Notes under the pieces: model-generated
Told to the model about the DNA's origin: nothing
Seen by the model: the letters and a program-made list of their open reading frames with translations, nothing else
The model's database searches: none
Source of the DNA: Okapia johnstoni
Taxonomy: Eukaryota > Chordata > Mammalia > Artiodactyla > Giraffidae
Assembly (NCBI GenBank): GCA_024291935.2
Contig: CM044317.1
Coordinates: forward strand, 61,370,730 to 61,434,729
DNA length: 64,000 bases
Direction of reading: 5' to 3'
Made by a program: the position numbers and the translations under genes
Shown here: piece by piece, positions 36,573-47,797 of the stretch
Layout of the letters: each line of letters begins with the position of its first letter
Position numbering within the stretch: the stretch's first letter is position 1

Positions 36573-36847
36573 CACATGTACATGATGCAAATTACATGTA
36601 CATGTACAAATTACATGTACATGATGCAAAGAACTGACTCATTGGAAAAGACCCTGATGCTGGGAAAGACTGAAGGCAGAAGAAGAGGATGACAGAGGAT
36701 GAGATGGTTGGATGGCATTATCAACTTGATGGACATAAGTTTGAGCAAGCTTCAGGAGTTGGAGATGGACAGGGAAGCCTGGTGTGCTGCAGTCCATGGG
36801 GTTGCAAAGAGTCGGACACGACTGACTGACTGAACTGAACTGAACTG
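36573..36847 (+). mobile_element. BovB 3' end (plus) with repeated 5' junction
   Basis: The body starts near 36620 ('catgatgcaaagaactgact') and continues 'attggaaaagaccctgatgc', 'gatggttggatggcattatc' and 'gtcggacacgactgactgac', ending in the intact GAACT tail (36831-36847). Between the left TSD and the body, 36573-36630 consists of about three repeats of an ACATGTACATG(ATGC)AAATT unit resembling the body's own first bases. Confidence 0.9.
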
Positions 36848-37364
36848 AACAACAAATACCTGTATCTAGAAGCAAAAAAAAAAATAAATCTTAACACTGA
36901 GTAATAAGAAAATCAACACACTTAAAAATGACTAGTTTATCAAAGATATAGCCAATAAACACATTAAAAGATGTTCAACATTAATCATCAAGGAAATTAA
37001 ATTTAAAACCACAGTGAGAGACCACTTGACAGTCATTAGCAGGGCAAACATAAAATAAAAAAGACAAAAAACAGGCAATACTAACTCTTGATGGGAATGT
37101 GATAGAACCACTTGAAACTCTCACATGTTTCTGATGGGAGTGCAATCATGCTGGAAAATAGTCTGGCAGTCTTAAAAGAAGTTAAACATACATAACATCT
37201 GACAATTCCAGCGCTAGGTACTTGTTTACACATGAAATACAAAAACGTCCACAAAAAGACTTATAAAAGAATGTTCATAACATTTTTATTCATAATAATC
37301 CTAATTGGAAACAACCCAAATGTCCAAAAATAGATGAATGGATAAACAATTGTGATATATTCAT

Positions 37365-37373
37365 ACAATGGAA
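37365..37373. repeat. Left TSD of nested Bov SINE
   Basis: ACAATGGAA, repeated exactly at 37477-37485; both copies are part of the host L1 ('acaatggaatattactcagc'). Confidence 0.88.
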
Positions 37374-37476
37374 GAGTGTGTGCTTGCTCAGTTGTGTCTG
37401 AGTCTTTGTGAGCCTATGGAATTGTAGCCCATTGGGTTCCTCTGTCCATGGGATCCCCCAGGCAAGAATACTGAAG
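37374..37476 (-). mobile_element. Bov-tA SINE fragment (minus), 5'-truncated
   Basis: 'gtgcttgctcagttgtgtct', 'ttctttgtgag-like' core and 'gggatcccccaggcaagaat' are the reverse complement of the Bov 3' half; the tRNA-derived head is absent. A perfect 9-bp TSD shows this is a 5'-truncated insertion and not a later deletion. Confidence 0.9.
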
Positions 37477-37884
37477 ACAATGGAATATTACTCAGCAATA
37501 AATAGGAATAAACTAACAATACTCACAGCAATCTGGGTGATTATTTCAAATTATGTAGAGCCAACACAGAATGTACAATATCACTTATATGAAGTTTTAG
37601 AACAGGCACCACTAATCAATAGTGATAAAAATCAAATCAATAGTTTACAAAGTAGAAAGTGACAGGAATTATCTGCAAAGGTACATGAAACTTCCTAGGG
37701 AGATGGAAAAGATGCTCAATATCCTCATTGTGGCAGTGATTAAATAGATACACAAATTTGTCAGAGCCCACTAAATATATACTTAAAAATGAATGCATTT
37801 TATTGTATGTGAATTATGTATCAATCATGTAATTTAAAATAGATGCTGGGCTATGGGGATTATAAATAAGAAAATTTCCTAGAT

Positions 37885-38069
37885 TAGTGGTTCACAACCT
37901 TTACCTTGCATCAGAATCCCATGGAAGGCTTTAAAATATTTTGTTAGATTTTCACCCCAAGTTTCTGATTCAGCATGTCAGGGGTGATGCCCTGGGAATA
38001 TGCATTTCTAACAAGTTCTCAGGTGATGCTAATGTTGCAGGTCCAGAGAGCACAGTTTGACAACCACTG
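37885..38069 (+). mobile_element. MER5A-type hAT MITE fossil
   Basis: Terminal inverted repeats 'tagtggttcacaacc' and 'gtttgacaaccactg' bracket the internal order 'tgcatcagaatcccatggaa', 'gatttcaccccaagtttctg' and 'gaatatgcatttctaacaag', as in MER5A. The flanking 8-bp TSD is too decayed to call. Confidence 0.8.
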
Positions 38070-41000
38070 CCTTTAGAGGTAGACAGAAATAATTCCTAAG
38101 TTTTGACATTAGATAGGTCAATTCAGCAAGTTACCCTTGTTGCAGTAAGATACAGAGCAATTTTGCAAGTTTATGTCCATACATATGCCTATCGATTTAA
38201 TGGGAATAACAGTATTTTGAGTAATCTCCTGGAAAAAAAAAAGTGAGATTTCTATTTGCTTTCATGGGCCCAAGGAGTCCTTGGAGATTCACAGAAATAG
38301 CTGGCAAATCCTCTGAAATTCAATACAAATTTGTGTGTGTATGCTCTTTTTTTTTCCATAGAGAAAGGGCCAAGTTTTCCGCAAATTTTCAAGTGAATAT
38401 GATCAAAAGAGATTAAGAAGAACTAAAGTAATTCTGTGAATATCCTTTCCATTTTTAATTTTAATGTACATGTGTTTTCTTCAAAGATAAACAGAAGATG
38501 AATGCTTATAAATTCACTTTTTTTAATTTGTGTTGAGCACTAAGAAGTCTTACATGAAGACTTGGCATTGATTTATGTAGGTCACTAACTGTGAAGAGAA
38601 ATGAGTAAGAATTCCACACTGAATCTTCTGAGAGTTTTAAGATTTTCTAGAAATGTAATTTGTTTCAAGAAAGGTTAAAATTAAGATAGTATTAATGCTA
38701 TTATACCTCTAACTTTCCCCACTACTTCCGGTTCCAATGTAATTAAAACTACAAATATTAATGTAAAATTAATAACTACACTGTGTGGCTTGGGGAACAT
38801 ATGAACAATAGAGCATTTGTGGCTATAAAAGCATTTTTATTTGTGCATATAAATTCTCATGTATGGAATATGTGAGCATGGTTAGCTTTCATATTTTACC
38901 ATCATGTATAAGCATTTTAATGGAATTGCACACATAATATTAGAATATGGCACATTTCTCTGTTCATTGGCCACTACAACTCCCTTTTACAAATATGAAA
39001 GAGGTATATTTTCAATTTTATGCTTTATCTAATCTGTATCCTAGATATATATCTAGGGGGTCATTTTAGTTTCTTAAAGAAGGTACCAGAAATATTTTGT
39101 TCCATTCAATTATTTTCATAAAATAGAAAACAACTGCAAATAACTGTAGAGCTTAACCATCAATAGATTTACTAAATATATTTAGTATTAGTATTTCATA
39201 ATAAATGTCAGAGGATTCTACAAATATGTGATCCACGGATGGTTTTGTGACTTAGAGGTACATAGAAAACAATTTGATTGCAAAATCTTATGACCACTAC
39301 TAATTCTTTCATGCCTTGTTTTATGAAAAGGTCTTTTATTTTTCCGCATGCTTTTCAACAGGTCATAGACTTAGATATGTCTGTAGTCTAGAAAATATAT
39401 GACACTAAACTCTGTAGGAGATTCAAAAAAACAAATTTTTCTTTTAACGAAACTTTTTTTTCTCTCCTAATTTTAAATCCTTGTATAAAATCACCTTGAA
39501 GAATAATATTCTTTTCTCCCTCTTCTTGTCTGAACTGTTGCTAACAGCTTTTAATTTGGGAAGTCTATCTCTGAGTTTTCTGCACCTCACTGATTTCAGC
39601 TCAATTGTTTCTCTAGCTAGCAGAGCATTTCATTTCTCCTGAAGGTCACCACAGGCTGCCAAGGCTTTGAAAACATACCATCTTTTCATTCATGCTGCAA
39701 TCTAACCCTGCAGTGCCATTAAGAGAAATGGAAGCAGACATGTGACTTTTTCTATCAACAATCATTGAATTTATTATTATATAAAGTGAATCAGGCCATC
39801 AGAGAACAAGGTCTTCCATAATTCCACCTTTTCTCAAGATGACAGAAATTATTTTTTTGTATTTTAGTAGTTTGCCTATGTACATATAATTATTGGTATA
39901 AATTATACCATAATGTCATCTGCTTTTGGAAGTAACTCTTCCAACCATGTCGCTACCAGTTGCAATAAACCAATGATGCAGGAAGCAGTCCCGTTCTAAG
40001 GACACTCATAAAAGGAACACACATTGGCCATCTGTTGGAGAAGGGATGGCATTAAATGTAATGTGAGCCTGGAACACATCCAGCATTGTTTATTCTGTCA
40101 CATATCAGATGAGCACTGAAATCAAACTGATGATTTTTTAATTCCAAGGGGACGAAAAATAGAGAGCAGAGGAGGGAGAAGATTCCAGATACATCCCAAA
40201 GTATTAAAGTGACAACTTGATTCAAAAAGAAAAAAAAAAAACTAATAAAGGCAGATGATCTCAGAGGAAGAAAAATCCACATTATACATGCCAAATACTT
40301 ATATTATTGGGCCAATGGAAATTCTCCATAAATATTACTTGAGTGTTCTGTAGTTAAGGCTGCTAGAAAAAAATAAAGTTTCCTAGATGAGCCAGTTCAC
40401 TGAATTATCAGCACAAATTTTTCTTTCTAGGATTTAAAGATAATAAATTTTTTCTATATTTTAGGTAAGATAAAATGTTTTGAGATTATCTTATATGTTC
40501 ATGTTTTATATTAGACTATAAGAAAGAGATGATACCGTGATAGAGTTGTTGGGGTTTTTTGTTGTTTTTTTTTAAGTTCTAAGGCAATGAAATTGTTGCA
40601 CAGCAGTTACATTATATTAGCTACTTTGGGAAGTAAAACCCAATTTTCCTTATAAATGCAAATTATTCTAGTGTGTTTTAATGGGAAACTCACTAAAGTT
40701 TGATTCAGAAATCTGACTTAGTATCTGAAATTTTCTAATTATTAGTGAGATGACTTTGTGAAAGTAATTTTCCTGATTCTCGGTTTCTTTAAAATGTAAG
40801 AATGTCAAATGGGGAATTTATGTCCAAATATCTCTGTAAAAGCTAAGACATCATGAGAATGTAAATAATTTTCTTCTCATTTTTGTAAACTCTATAGGTC
40901 CATCTTGGGGCAAATGCCCTTAGGATCTGTCACGTTCTCATGTAGAAGTACTCTCTTCTCCCCCAGGTTAACTTCTCTTCCTGCATTACTCATAACGGCA

Positions 41001-41205
41001 ACCGTCAACACGCTTGAAGTACACAGAAGCATGCAGTCTCCCTTAAGAATGAAAGTGCTAACAGAAATGCAAAGGAATTCTCTAACAGTCATAAAATTGC
41101 AATAAGGAAAATATTCTTTCTTTAGGTTTTAGGCATTATCTATGGATATGATATATGACTTGTATATTACCATGTTAATTATTCTAATTTTAATGGGAAA
41201 GATGT
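38070..41205. other. Unique AT-rich non-coding DNA
   Basis: No gene or young transposon in about 3.1 kb. 39530-39830 is unusually free of repeats and low-complexity sequence and could be a conserved non-coding segment, but nothing in one sequence alone proves it. Confidence 0.4.
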
Positions 41206-41209
41206 CATG

Positions 41210-41485
41210 CATCCATCTGTTCATTTAACAGATATTTGTTGAGTACCTCTAGTGGTAGACTGGGCATCTACTTAGTTGGGAACAAAAGTGACATGGTGCC
41301 TGTTCTCAGAGAGCTTGTTTAAATTGGGAGATGACACCAACACAGGTAGAATATTCACTAATTGCCCTCAGAGCTGTGAAGGAGCTGCAGAGTAATGATG
41401 GTGACTATGGGTGGGCTGAAGCATGTGGAGAAGTCATGGGGAAAAGTGGCTGACTTTAGACAGAGTGGCTAGTGATCTGAGTTCC
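41210..41485 (+). repeat. Ancient mammalian interspersed repeat (L2-class-like)
   Basis: 'ttcatttaacagatatttgt' is followed by 'tgagtacctctagtggtaga' and 'ctgttctcagagagcttgtt', corresponding to the module 'tcattcaacaaatatttattgag...ccctgccctcatggagctt' of the same family as 8368-9075. Confidence 0.55.
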
Positions 41486-42235
41486 ATATTGTCGAAACAT
41501 GTTAAAACACACACATACCAAAAAGACATTTTCAGGAAATCAGATGTCCTTATTAATGTCACTGTTAATGCACATAATCAAATTAGAATACTTTATTAGA
41601 TAAAGTGAGTTCTTCTCCACTTGAAAGTCTGAACTATCAGCTCTTACACATATAACTGGCGAGAGTTAAGCCCACTGCCGTGCAAGCAGATGCCATTCAA
41701 GCTCCCCTACCCTGACCTGCCAAGGCTCATTAATCTCCACCATTTAACAGCTCACCATTCATGGCTCTGCATCCTGGGGAGTGAACTACATGCTGTCCAC
41801 TTCATGGTTGGCCCATAATACAAGGTGAACAATTAGGAAAACTGCATGGTCTATACTAGTCAAAAGCATACTATATATTTTCTCCAAAATCTCTTAACAA
41901 TGCTATAACTCAACTTCAATCTCTTCCTCACTGATCTCTTCCTCATTACTGGATTGGTCAAATTTTTTACTTTTCCTCCATCTCTCACCTATTCCCAGGG
42001 ATCTCTCACACTCCTTAAACAGATTTTAAAGAAGTAATTGATAATAAAAAACTAGCCTGGGCAAAATTACAATAGTAAAATACAGGTCATATATTCAGCC
42101 CACTGAGGCTCTGCACACCATTATTCCCTGTTTCTATATTCAAATTCATTCTCTCGAATTGCTTTTCCTGTAGCTTTTATATCACTAACTGAATCCTATT
42201 CCATTTCCCTCCTATAGGTTACACCCTAAGCTTAG
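41486..42235. other. Unique non-coding DNA
   Basis: Nothing recognised. Confidence 0.45.
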
Positions 42236-42455
42236 AGCATTCAGCATCTTGGCTACAAATAAGAGCTCTGGAGTCAGCAGCCCGGGGTTCAAATGCCCAC
42301 TTGACCTTTTATTACTTGTGGGACCCCGAGCAAGTAAATGAACCACTTGGGGAAATAGAAGCACTTACCTCATCAAGTTGTTATGGGGAATTAACTATTA
42401 TGTAAATCACTCAGCACCATGCTTGGACCCAGCAAGTGCTCAATACCTATTAGCC
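42236..42455 (+). repeat. MIR SINE
   Basis: Ordered MIR landmarks: 'gagctctggagtcagcagcc', 'gggttcaaatgcccacttga', 'gtgggaccccgagcaagtaa' and 'cttacctcatcaagttgtta', ending 'cagcaagtgctcaataccta'. Nearly full length. Confidence 0.85.
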
Positions 42456-43185
42456 CTTACAAATCCACAATCTTTTCCCAAGAATGGCTAAAACATCACT
42501 TTTATCAGCTCCTATCAGCCTAAGGAAAAACAATATTTAGGTATTTCCTATCACCTTGGCAGGCTTTTGTTTTGGTTTGCTATAATTGTTTGCAGAAAAA
42601 AAAACCTAAACCAATAACCATCCACAGTATATATTTAAAATATGCATCTAACTTCATGTTTATGTGGATTCTTTTAAATGTGATACTTGTATGTCTCTGA
42701 AGACGTTATATACTCCAAGCTCACAGAGAAACTGAGAACTCAATCTGTTTGATTTTCTTAAACTTAATATATTTCTTTAGGATTATTTAATTTGCATGCA
42801 CCATTATGCAACACTTGTGATTTAGATCAATTCTTCTCCTTTGGGTTCAAAAACATTACTGCTGGGAGTGATTCCACAGACAAATATAGCTTAAGAGGAT
42901 GATCTGCACCTTCAAGTTTTCTCTAAATTTGATTCATATGTAGTATAGCCTCTGGTCACCAGCTGTCACTGCTGTTTCAAAGCCTATCCATAGTTATGGC
43001 CATGTTGATGTTTTGTGTAGGCCACTTCAAAAGACTTAGTTAAAAAACAACATCCTTTTCTCATTTTTTATTCTTTTTCTCTTTTGGTACTCTGAATATA
43101 AATATAATGTGGGAAAGCTTACTGTCATTTTCTGGAGAATGTACATTTCCCTTTACACTTAAAATTATGTTAAAAATCATCCCAT
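42456..43185. other. Unique AT-rich non-coding DNA
   Basis: Nothing recognised. Confidence 0.45.
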
Positions 43186-43350
43186 ATTTTAAATTTCATT
43201 TCATTTTTTCTTTTGATTGACTAGTATTCCATTTTATAGGTGCCACTTAATTTACTTCATCAGTTCTTTTTGAGGACATTTAAGTTTTTCCAAATCTTTT
43301 GCTACTATGAACAATATTGCAATAAAAATACTTCAGTTCCTTTGTATATG
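43186..43350 (-). mobile_element. Old L1 fragment (minus)
   Basis: 'gactagtattccattttata', 'ctttttgaggacatttaagt' and 'tgctactatgaacaatattg' are the reverse complement of the L1 ORF2 C-terminal region (caatattgttcatagtagc...atggaatactagtc). Short and diverged. Confidence 0.7.
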
Positions 43351-43526
43351 TATGTAAGCACATCTTAAGTCCCTGATTCTTTTTTTCCCCAATGGCTCTA
43401 CCTCATCCCAATCAAGTTTACAGTCTGTCTCTCTTACCCTTCTTCATAATAATAGATACCACATCAAAGTCAATCAATTCTTTATTGCATTCAATCTTTT
43501 ACCAGAGAGGAAGAAATGGTAACGGT

Positions 43527-43548
43527 AGTAATAATAATAATAATAATT
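43527..43548. repeat. (ATA)n microsatellite
   Basis: About seven AAT/ATA units. Confidence 0.88.
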
Positions 43549-43635
43549 TAAAGAACTTGTTCTTAAATACACATAAGGCAGTACCTAGAAAAACATAAAA
43601 ACTGGTGGTGATGGGATGGTACTTTTAAGGAGACT

Positions 43636-43824
43636 GCATTGTTCATGGGATTTTACATGCATTATCTTTAATTTTCACAGTTATGTTTTATTATGCCCAT
43701 TTTTCAGATAAGGAGATTTAGGTTCAGGTCAAATTTGGAATTTGATCAAAGTTACAAAGTTAAGTACATAGGCCAGGCTATGTACCTGGATTCTCTGATC
43801 CTAAAACCCCTATTCTGCTCTCAA
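43636..43824 (-). repeat. MIR SINE remnant
   Basis: 'acatgcattatctttaattt', 'tttcagataaggagatttag' and 'gtacctggattctctgatcc' fit the reverse-complement MIR in order. Confidence 0.7.
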
Positions 43825-43899
43825 ATCTACAATGTCTCTCTAATGCATCACAATAGATATAGTGCTGACTCATAGTATCTCCGGAATCCTTCTAAATCT

Positions 43900-44145
43900 A
43901 CTCAGGGTTGACTACTCTTTCACTAGTTCAGCTAGAGTACTGAAATAGCCTTCTACGAAGTTTTCTTTCCTTCTGTTTTTTCCCTCAAATTTCTCCTGCT
44001 CACCACTCTCTGATAACCTCATTCCAGTACTAATTCAATTACATCATAAGCTTTCTCTTTCAATTTCAACTTCCTCACCATCTGGACCCATTTGCATTTC
44101 CCACACTGACATCTCTACTGTTTTGGTCACAATCTTAGGATGGAG
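43900..44145 (-). repeat. Ancient repeat fragment (L2-class-like)
   Basis: 'gagtactgaaatagccttct' followed by pyrimidine-rich 'ttctcctgctcaccactctc' resembles the reverse complement of the family at 21180-22620 (gattactgcaatagcctcct...). Weakly supported. Confidence 0.35.
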
Positions 44146-44276
44146 GGACGCTCTAAGAAGGTATATGTGAAAGGAGGAAGGAGGCAGGGAGGTGATGATT
44201 GGCTAAAGCTTCCAGCTCCTTATCCTCACCTTAAACAGAGTAGCTTTATTTTTATCTGCTTTAAGTATAGCCAGTG

Positions 44277-44434
44277 CAGTGTTAAGTCACTTCAGTCTTG
44301 CCCAACTCTTTGTGACCCCATGGACTGTAGCCCACCAGGCTCCTCTGTCCTTGGGATTCTCCAGGCAAGAACACTGGAGTGGGTTGCCATGCCCTTCTCC
44401 AGGGAATCTTCCCAACCCAGAGATCAAACCCATG
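44277..44434 (-). mobile_element. Bov-tA SINE (minus), head missing
   Basis: 'ttaagtcacttcagtcttgc', 'gactgtagcccaccaggctc', 'ttctccaggcaagaacactg' and 'gggaatcttcccaacccaga', stopping before the tRNA-derived head. No TSD identified. Confidence 0.92.
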
Positions 44435-46010
44435 GGGAAGGGCATATAATATTTTATTTGGGGGGAAAAAAAAAACCCTCATAACATTCTAAAAACAAAA
44501 ATAAGAAGCCATGAATACTGTAGAAATATCAGGCCCGTAGGACAGGGGGGTTTTTGTTGCTTGTTCACTACAGTCATGTCAGCACTTAGAATGGTAGAAA
44601 ACACTAGAAAACAATAAATATTTGTTGAAAGAATCAATAGATGAATGGATTTAATTAATTTTGGTTTCACTGATGTTCTAACTGAAACTTCAGTTAGTCA
44701 ACGGCTTGCTGTAAGTTTCTTCTTTTTTTTCCCACCTGTGGAACCCACCACTCCCACCCAGGAGCACTGTGAAGATTAAAAATGTAAAGTATGCAGCACA
44801 ATAACTGAAACATTCTAATCTTTGGGTTTATTGATCTTTCTACATCGAAAATTATTTGTTGTTTCATAAATCTAACTCCACCTGGAATTTCTTGTTCTCT
44901 TCTCATTTAAAATTTTCCTCATCAGAGCCACTAATGGCTTTTCCCAGAGTCTTTCTCAATTAACCCAGAATCTGACTATTTATCTGATTGGCATTTGTCT
45001 GTTTTCCATGGTAATGGAAGGTGGAGAAAAATAAGGCTAGTCTGGTATTTTTTGGTCACTAAATAATTTAATAATGTGTTGACTTGATAGAACAGTTGTT
45101 CAGATTAATTACTAAAATCAGACTTAGAACAAACAGAAAAGCAGCTTTTTTCTTATATTCAGTATGGAATTTACTTTTCCCTATGCCATTTAGATTAGTA
45201 TAACTTTTTTCATTTATATAGTACTTGGTATTAATAGTATACAGAGTTTTCCCTGATAGCATGTTCAATTCTGGTTAGCAGTATTAACTAAAGTAATAGA
45301 ATTGTGAGCTATTTCAAGATTTCTGTCCCCAAAGTCAGTGAAGGAAAGCACTCTATGCCTGCAAATATTACTTCCCATGCAACTGAAAAATAGAAGTGGT
45401 CTTAAAGGAGCAACATAATGCGTCTTTGGGAATGTGTATATATTTCAATTTGTTTTATCTTAACCCTGAAAATGAATAAATCTATGGTAGTCAACTGGCT
45501 TCAAAGCAACTTAACCTTAACGTTGAGAGCATGCTAAAAATACTGTCTGCACAACCTTCCCTAATCAAGTTTGAAAGAGACAGATGGGCCTGCTTTTCCC
45601 TTGCACTGTGTTTATAGTTACAATCTACATTTGCTCACATAACACATTAAAAAAATCAGCTGCAGACTGACATCAGAGAAAGTGATCCCAAATTCTAAAT
45701 ATATACTCTAAATTCAAAAAGGCAACAGTGCGGTGTGTAAATTCCCTTTTGATAATGACTAAAATCCATTTTAGCAAAAGTAATAAACGTGAAGAAACCT
45801 ACTTGTGAAGGACAAGAACTCTGGAGGTCATCTCTGTAGAAGCCGCTGCAACAGCCCTTGAGAAAAGTCCTTGCAGTGTAATTCCTGCCCTACCATCTAT
45901 GCTTCCCAACTCTGAAGGTTCCTCTGACTGGAAAGATTAGGTACACTCCCATTTTGAGATACAATGAGCATTCATATGTAATATCATAGACATTATTAAA
46001 CTTCCCAAAC
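44435..46010. other. Unique non-coding DNA
   Basis: No gene. A short A-run lies at 44465-44475. 44580-44650 ('acaataaatatttgttgaaa') is a short MIR/L2-like piece. The rest, including 45620-45840, is free of recognisable repeats. Confidence 0.4.
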
Positions 46011-46015
46011 ACTTG

Positions 46016-46347
46016 CTGCTCCTCTCTGGGAGAGAACTATATTTTCCTGCCTCAGTGATGTCAAACTTGGCCATAGGAACACGGTTTCATTAATAAAATA
46101 GATACAGGTGACTTTTGTCACTTCCAGAGTGAAGTTTTTCCAGCTAGTATGCCTTCCACAGTGATGTCTTTTCTCTGTACCTTAAGATCAGCAACGTTTC
46201 CCATAGATGCTGCTACGGGTCTCCTTGGGGCAGAGCCCTCCAAAGTGCAAAGGCCATGTGGTGGTGGGAGGCAGACATGAGTCTTTGAGGCGTGAAGCCA
46301 TTGAGATGGGATCTTTAGCACAACCTAGCCCATTCACACTTGATAAG
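46016..46347 (+). mobile_element. MLT1-type LTR (MaLR), non-coding
   Basis: The MLT1 landmarks 'caggtgacttttgtcacttc' (46106) and 'gaagccattgagatgggatc' then 'cacaacctagcccattcaca' (46299-46339) occur in the right order and spacing for one LTR. It is a solitary, highly diverged LTR of an ancient endogenous-retrovirus-like family. No internal gene sequence is present nearby. Confidence 0.72.
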
Positions 46348-46599
46348 AAGTCATACACTAGAATGAAGGGAAACTTTTACCTAGAAGGCACAAAATAATA
46401 AATAAGGATTGTTATGGCATTAGAGAAAAATAACATATGTAAACAATCTGATATATATTTAATGATATGTAAAATTATTAAGGACTCATGTATGGATGAC
46501 TATTAAACTTGTACAGGGAGATACAGGTAAAATCATTAATCTATTGGTGAATATCAATAGTACAGTATAACAAATTTTATGCCCAGAAAAACCTACAGT

Positions 46600-46815
46600 G
46601 GGTATTGTGACTGGTAGCAGGAGTTATGAATTTATGGAATCAGAAAGTTAGGAGTTCAGTTCCTGTCTTCACCTCTTCCTAACTTTTAAGCTTTGAGAAA
46701 TTTAACTTAAGTTGCAATTCCTCATCTATAAAAGTTGAATATGGAACCTACCTCATAGGATTATTATGAAAACAACACAGTGCATGTTAGGGTCTAATAC
46801 AGTATGTGGCATTCG
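46600..46815 (+). repeat. MIR SINE
   Basis: 'atggaatcagaaagttagga', 'ctttgagaaatttaacttaa' and 'aattcctcatctataaaagt' then 'cctacctcataggattatta' and 'taatacagtatgtggcat' follow MIR order. Confidence 0.8.
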
Positions 46816-47787
46816 GGGACCACTCTGTCAATGCCAATCTTATTATTTCTATATATTTAACTTACACTTTTCCTTCTCAATGAATGGATAGCTAAAGTAT
46901 ACAAAGTTATCCAAGGGTATAAAGCTATGGTGCCTAGAGTGGGTTAGGGAGTACTGGTTTCAGACTTGGGGATCCTAACTTGGGACAAGGTTTTCTGAAG
47001 AAAAAGATAGTTTTAACTTTAGGGCCAAAGAAATCTATAAGGTTGTTTTCAAGGGATGCTGAGTCAGAAAGTAAAGGTTAACAAAGATCCTGAGAAGTCT
47101 CCAGCAGGAACATTTAAGGTGGGGAAGTCATGGAGGGGGTGGAGGCAGAACTGACTTCTTGGTGTCTAGTCTTAACTCCTGAGAGTGTGAGATTCAAGGG
47201 GAGGAAAAAAGGAAGGAATCTGTATGAGATAAACACAATCTAACAGAAGAGTTACTTTGCATTGCTATAGCCATTACTGCACATCAAATGTAACTGCTTA
47301 AAAATACTTCCCCATTCTCATTCTCTTTTAGACAACAGGGCTGCCATGTCTCATGGGCACCCAAAAAACTGGAAAGTTTCTAAGATTCTGCACCATGTGA
47401 AGAGAGTTACACCTGTGTTCCCTTGAATATCTTCTGAAAACTCATTTCTAACTTGGCCCTGGAGGGACTAGTAGTTTCTGACATGGGCAGGTTTATGGTT
47501 TCAGCTCATCACTTTTATTCATCATTTATACATGGCTTTTGACATTCAATCAGTGTACAATGGAACACAATTCTTGGACCTAAAACATTTTGATGCAACA
47601 TTAGTTTGATGGCTCTGACTCCAAATTTTAAAAAATGAACACCCTTCCCCCCAAATTATTTAATCATTATGCAAGCTAGGATTTATTCTCCTGAGTTTTT
47701 TGCAGATATTTTCCATTAAAATCAATTCTCTTAAAAATGACAGGGTATTTTCATGGGAAACTACATCTTTTTGCACTTTAAGTGTCA
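46816..47787. other. Unique non-coding DNA
   Basis: Nothing recognised. 46930-47230 is mildly G/C-richer. Confidence 0.45.
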
Positions 47788-47797
47788 CTTGTTAGTT
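47788..47797. repeat. Left TSD of 1.2-kb BovB
   Basis: CTTGTTAGTT, repeated exactly at 49005-49014. Confidence 0.88.

Larger units (their letters stand above)
36095..37840 (+). mobile_element. Ancient L1 (L1M-class) carrying three nested insertions
   Basis: The old L1 is read in three or more pieces: 'tttacctcacaccatacaca' (36130), 'ataaattggactttatcaga' (36463) and 'agggcaagccacagattgaa' (36521). It continues with 'ccaataaacacattaaaaga' (36951), 'tgatgggagtgcaatcatgc' (37131), 'tgtccaaaaatagatgaatg' (37321) and 'caatggaatattactcagca' (37477), then a diverged 3' UTR. These are ORF2 C-terminal landmarks in correct order. The frame is broken throughout. It is interrupted by a 130-bp L1 3' end (36199-36328), a BovB 3' end (36573-36847) and a Bov SINE fragment (37374-37476), all with TSDs made of the host L1 sequence. 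Confidence 0.85.

Noticed and set aside
46118..46321. 67-codon minus-strand open frame that looks complex
   Set aside because: It lies antisense inside the MLT1-type LTR remnant and has no coding significance.
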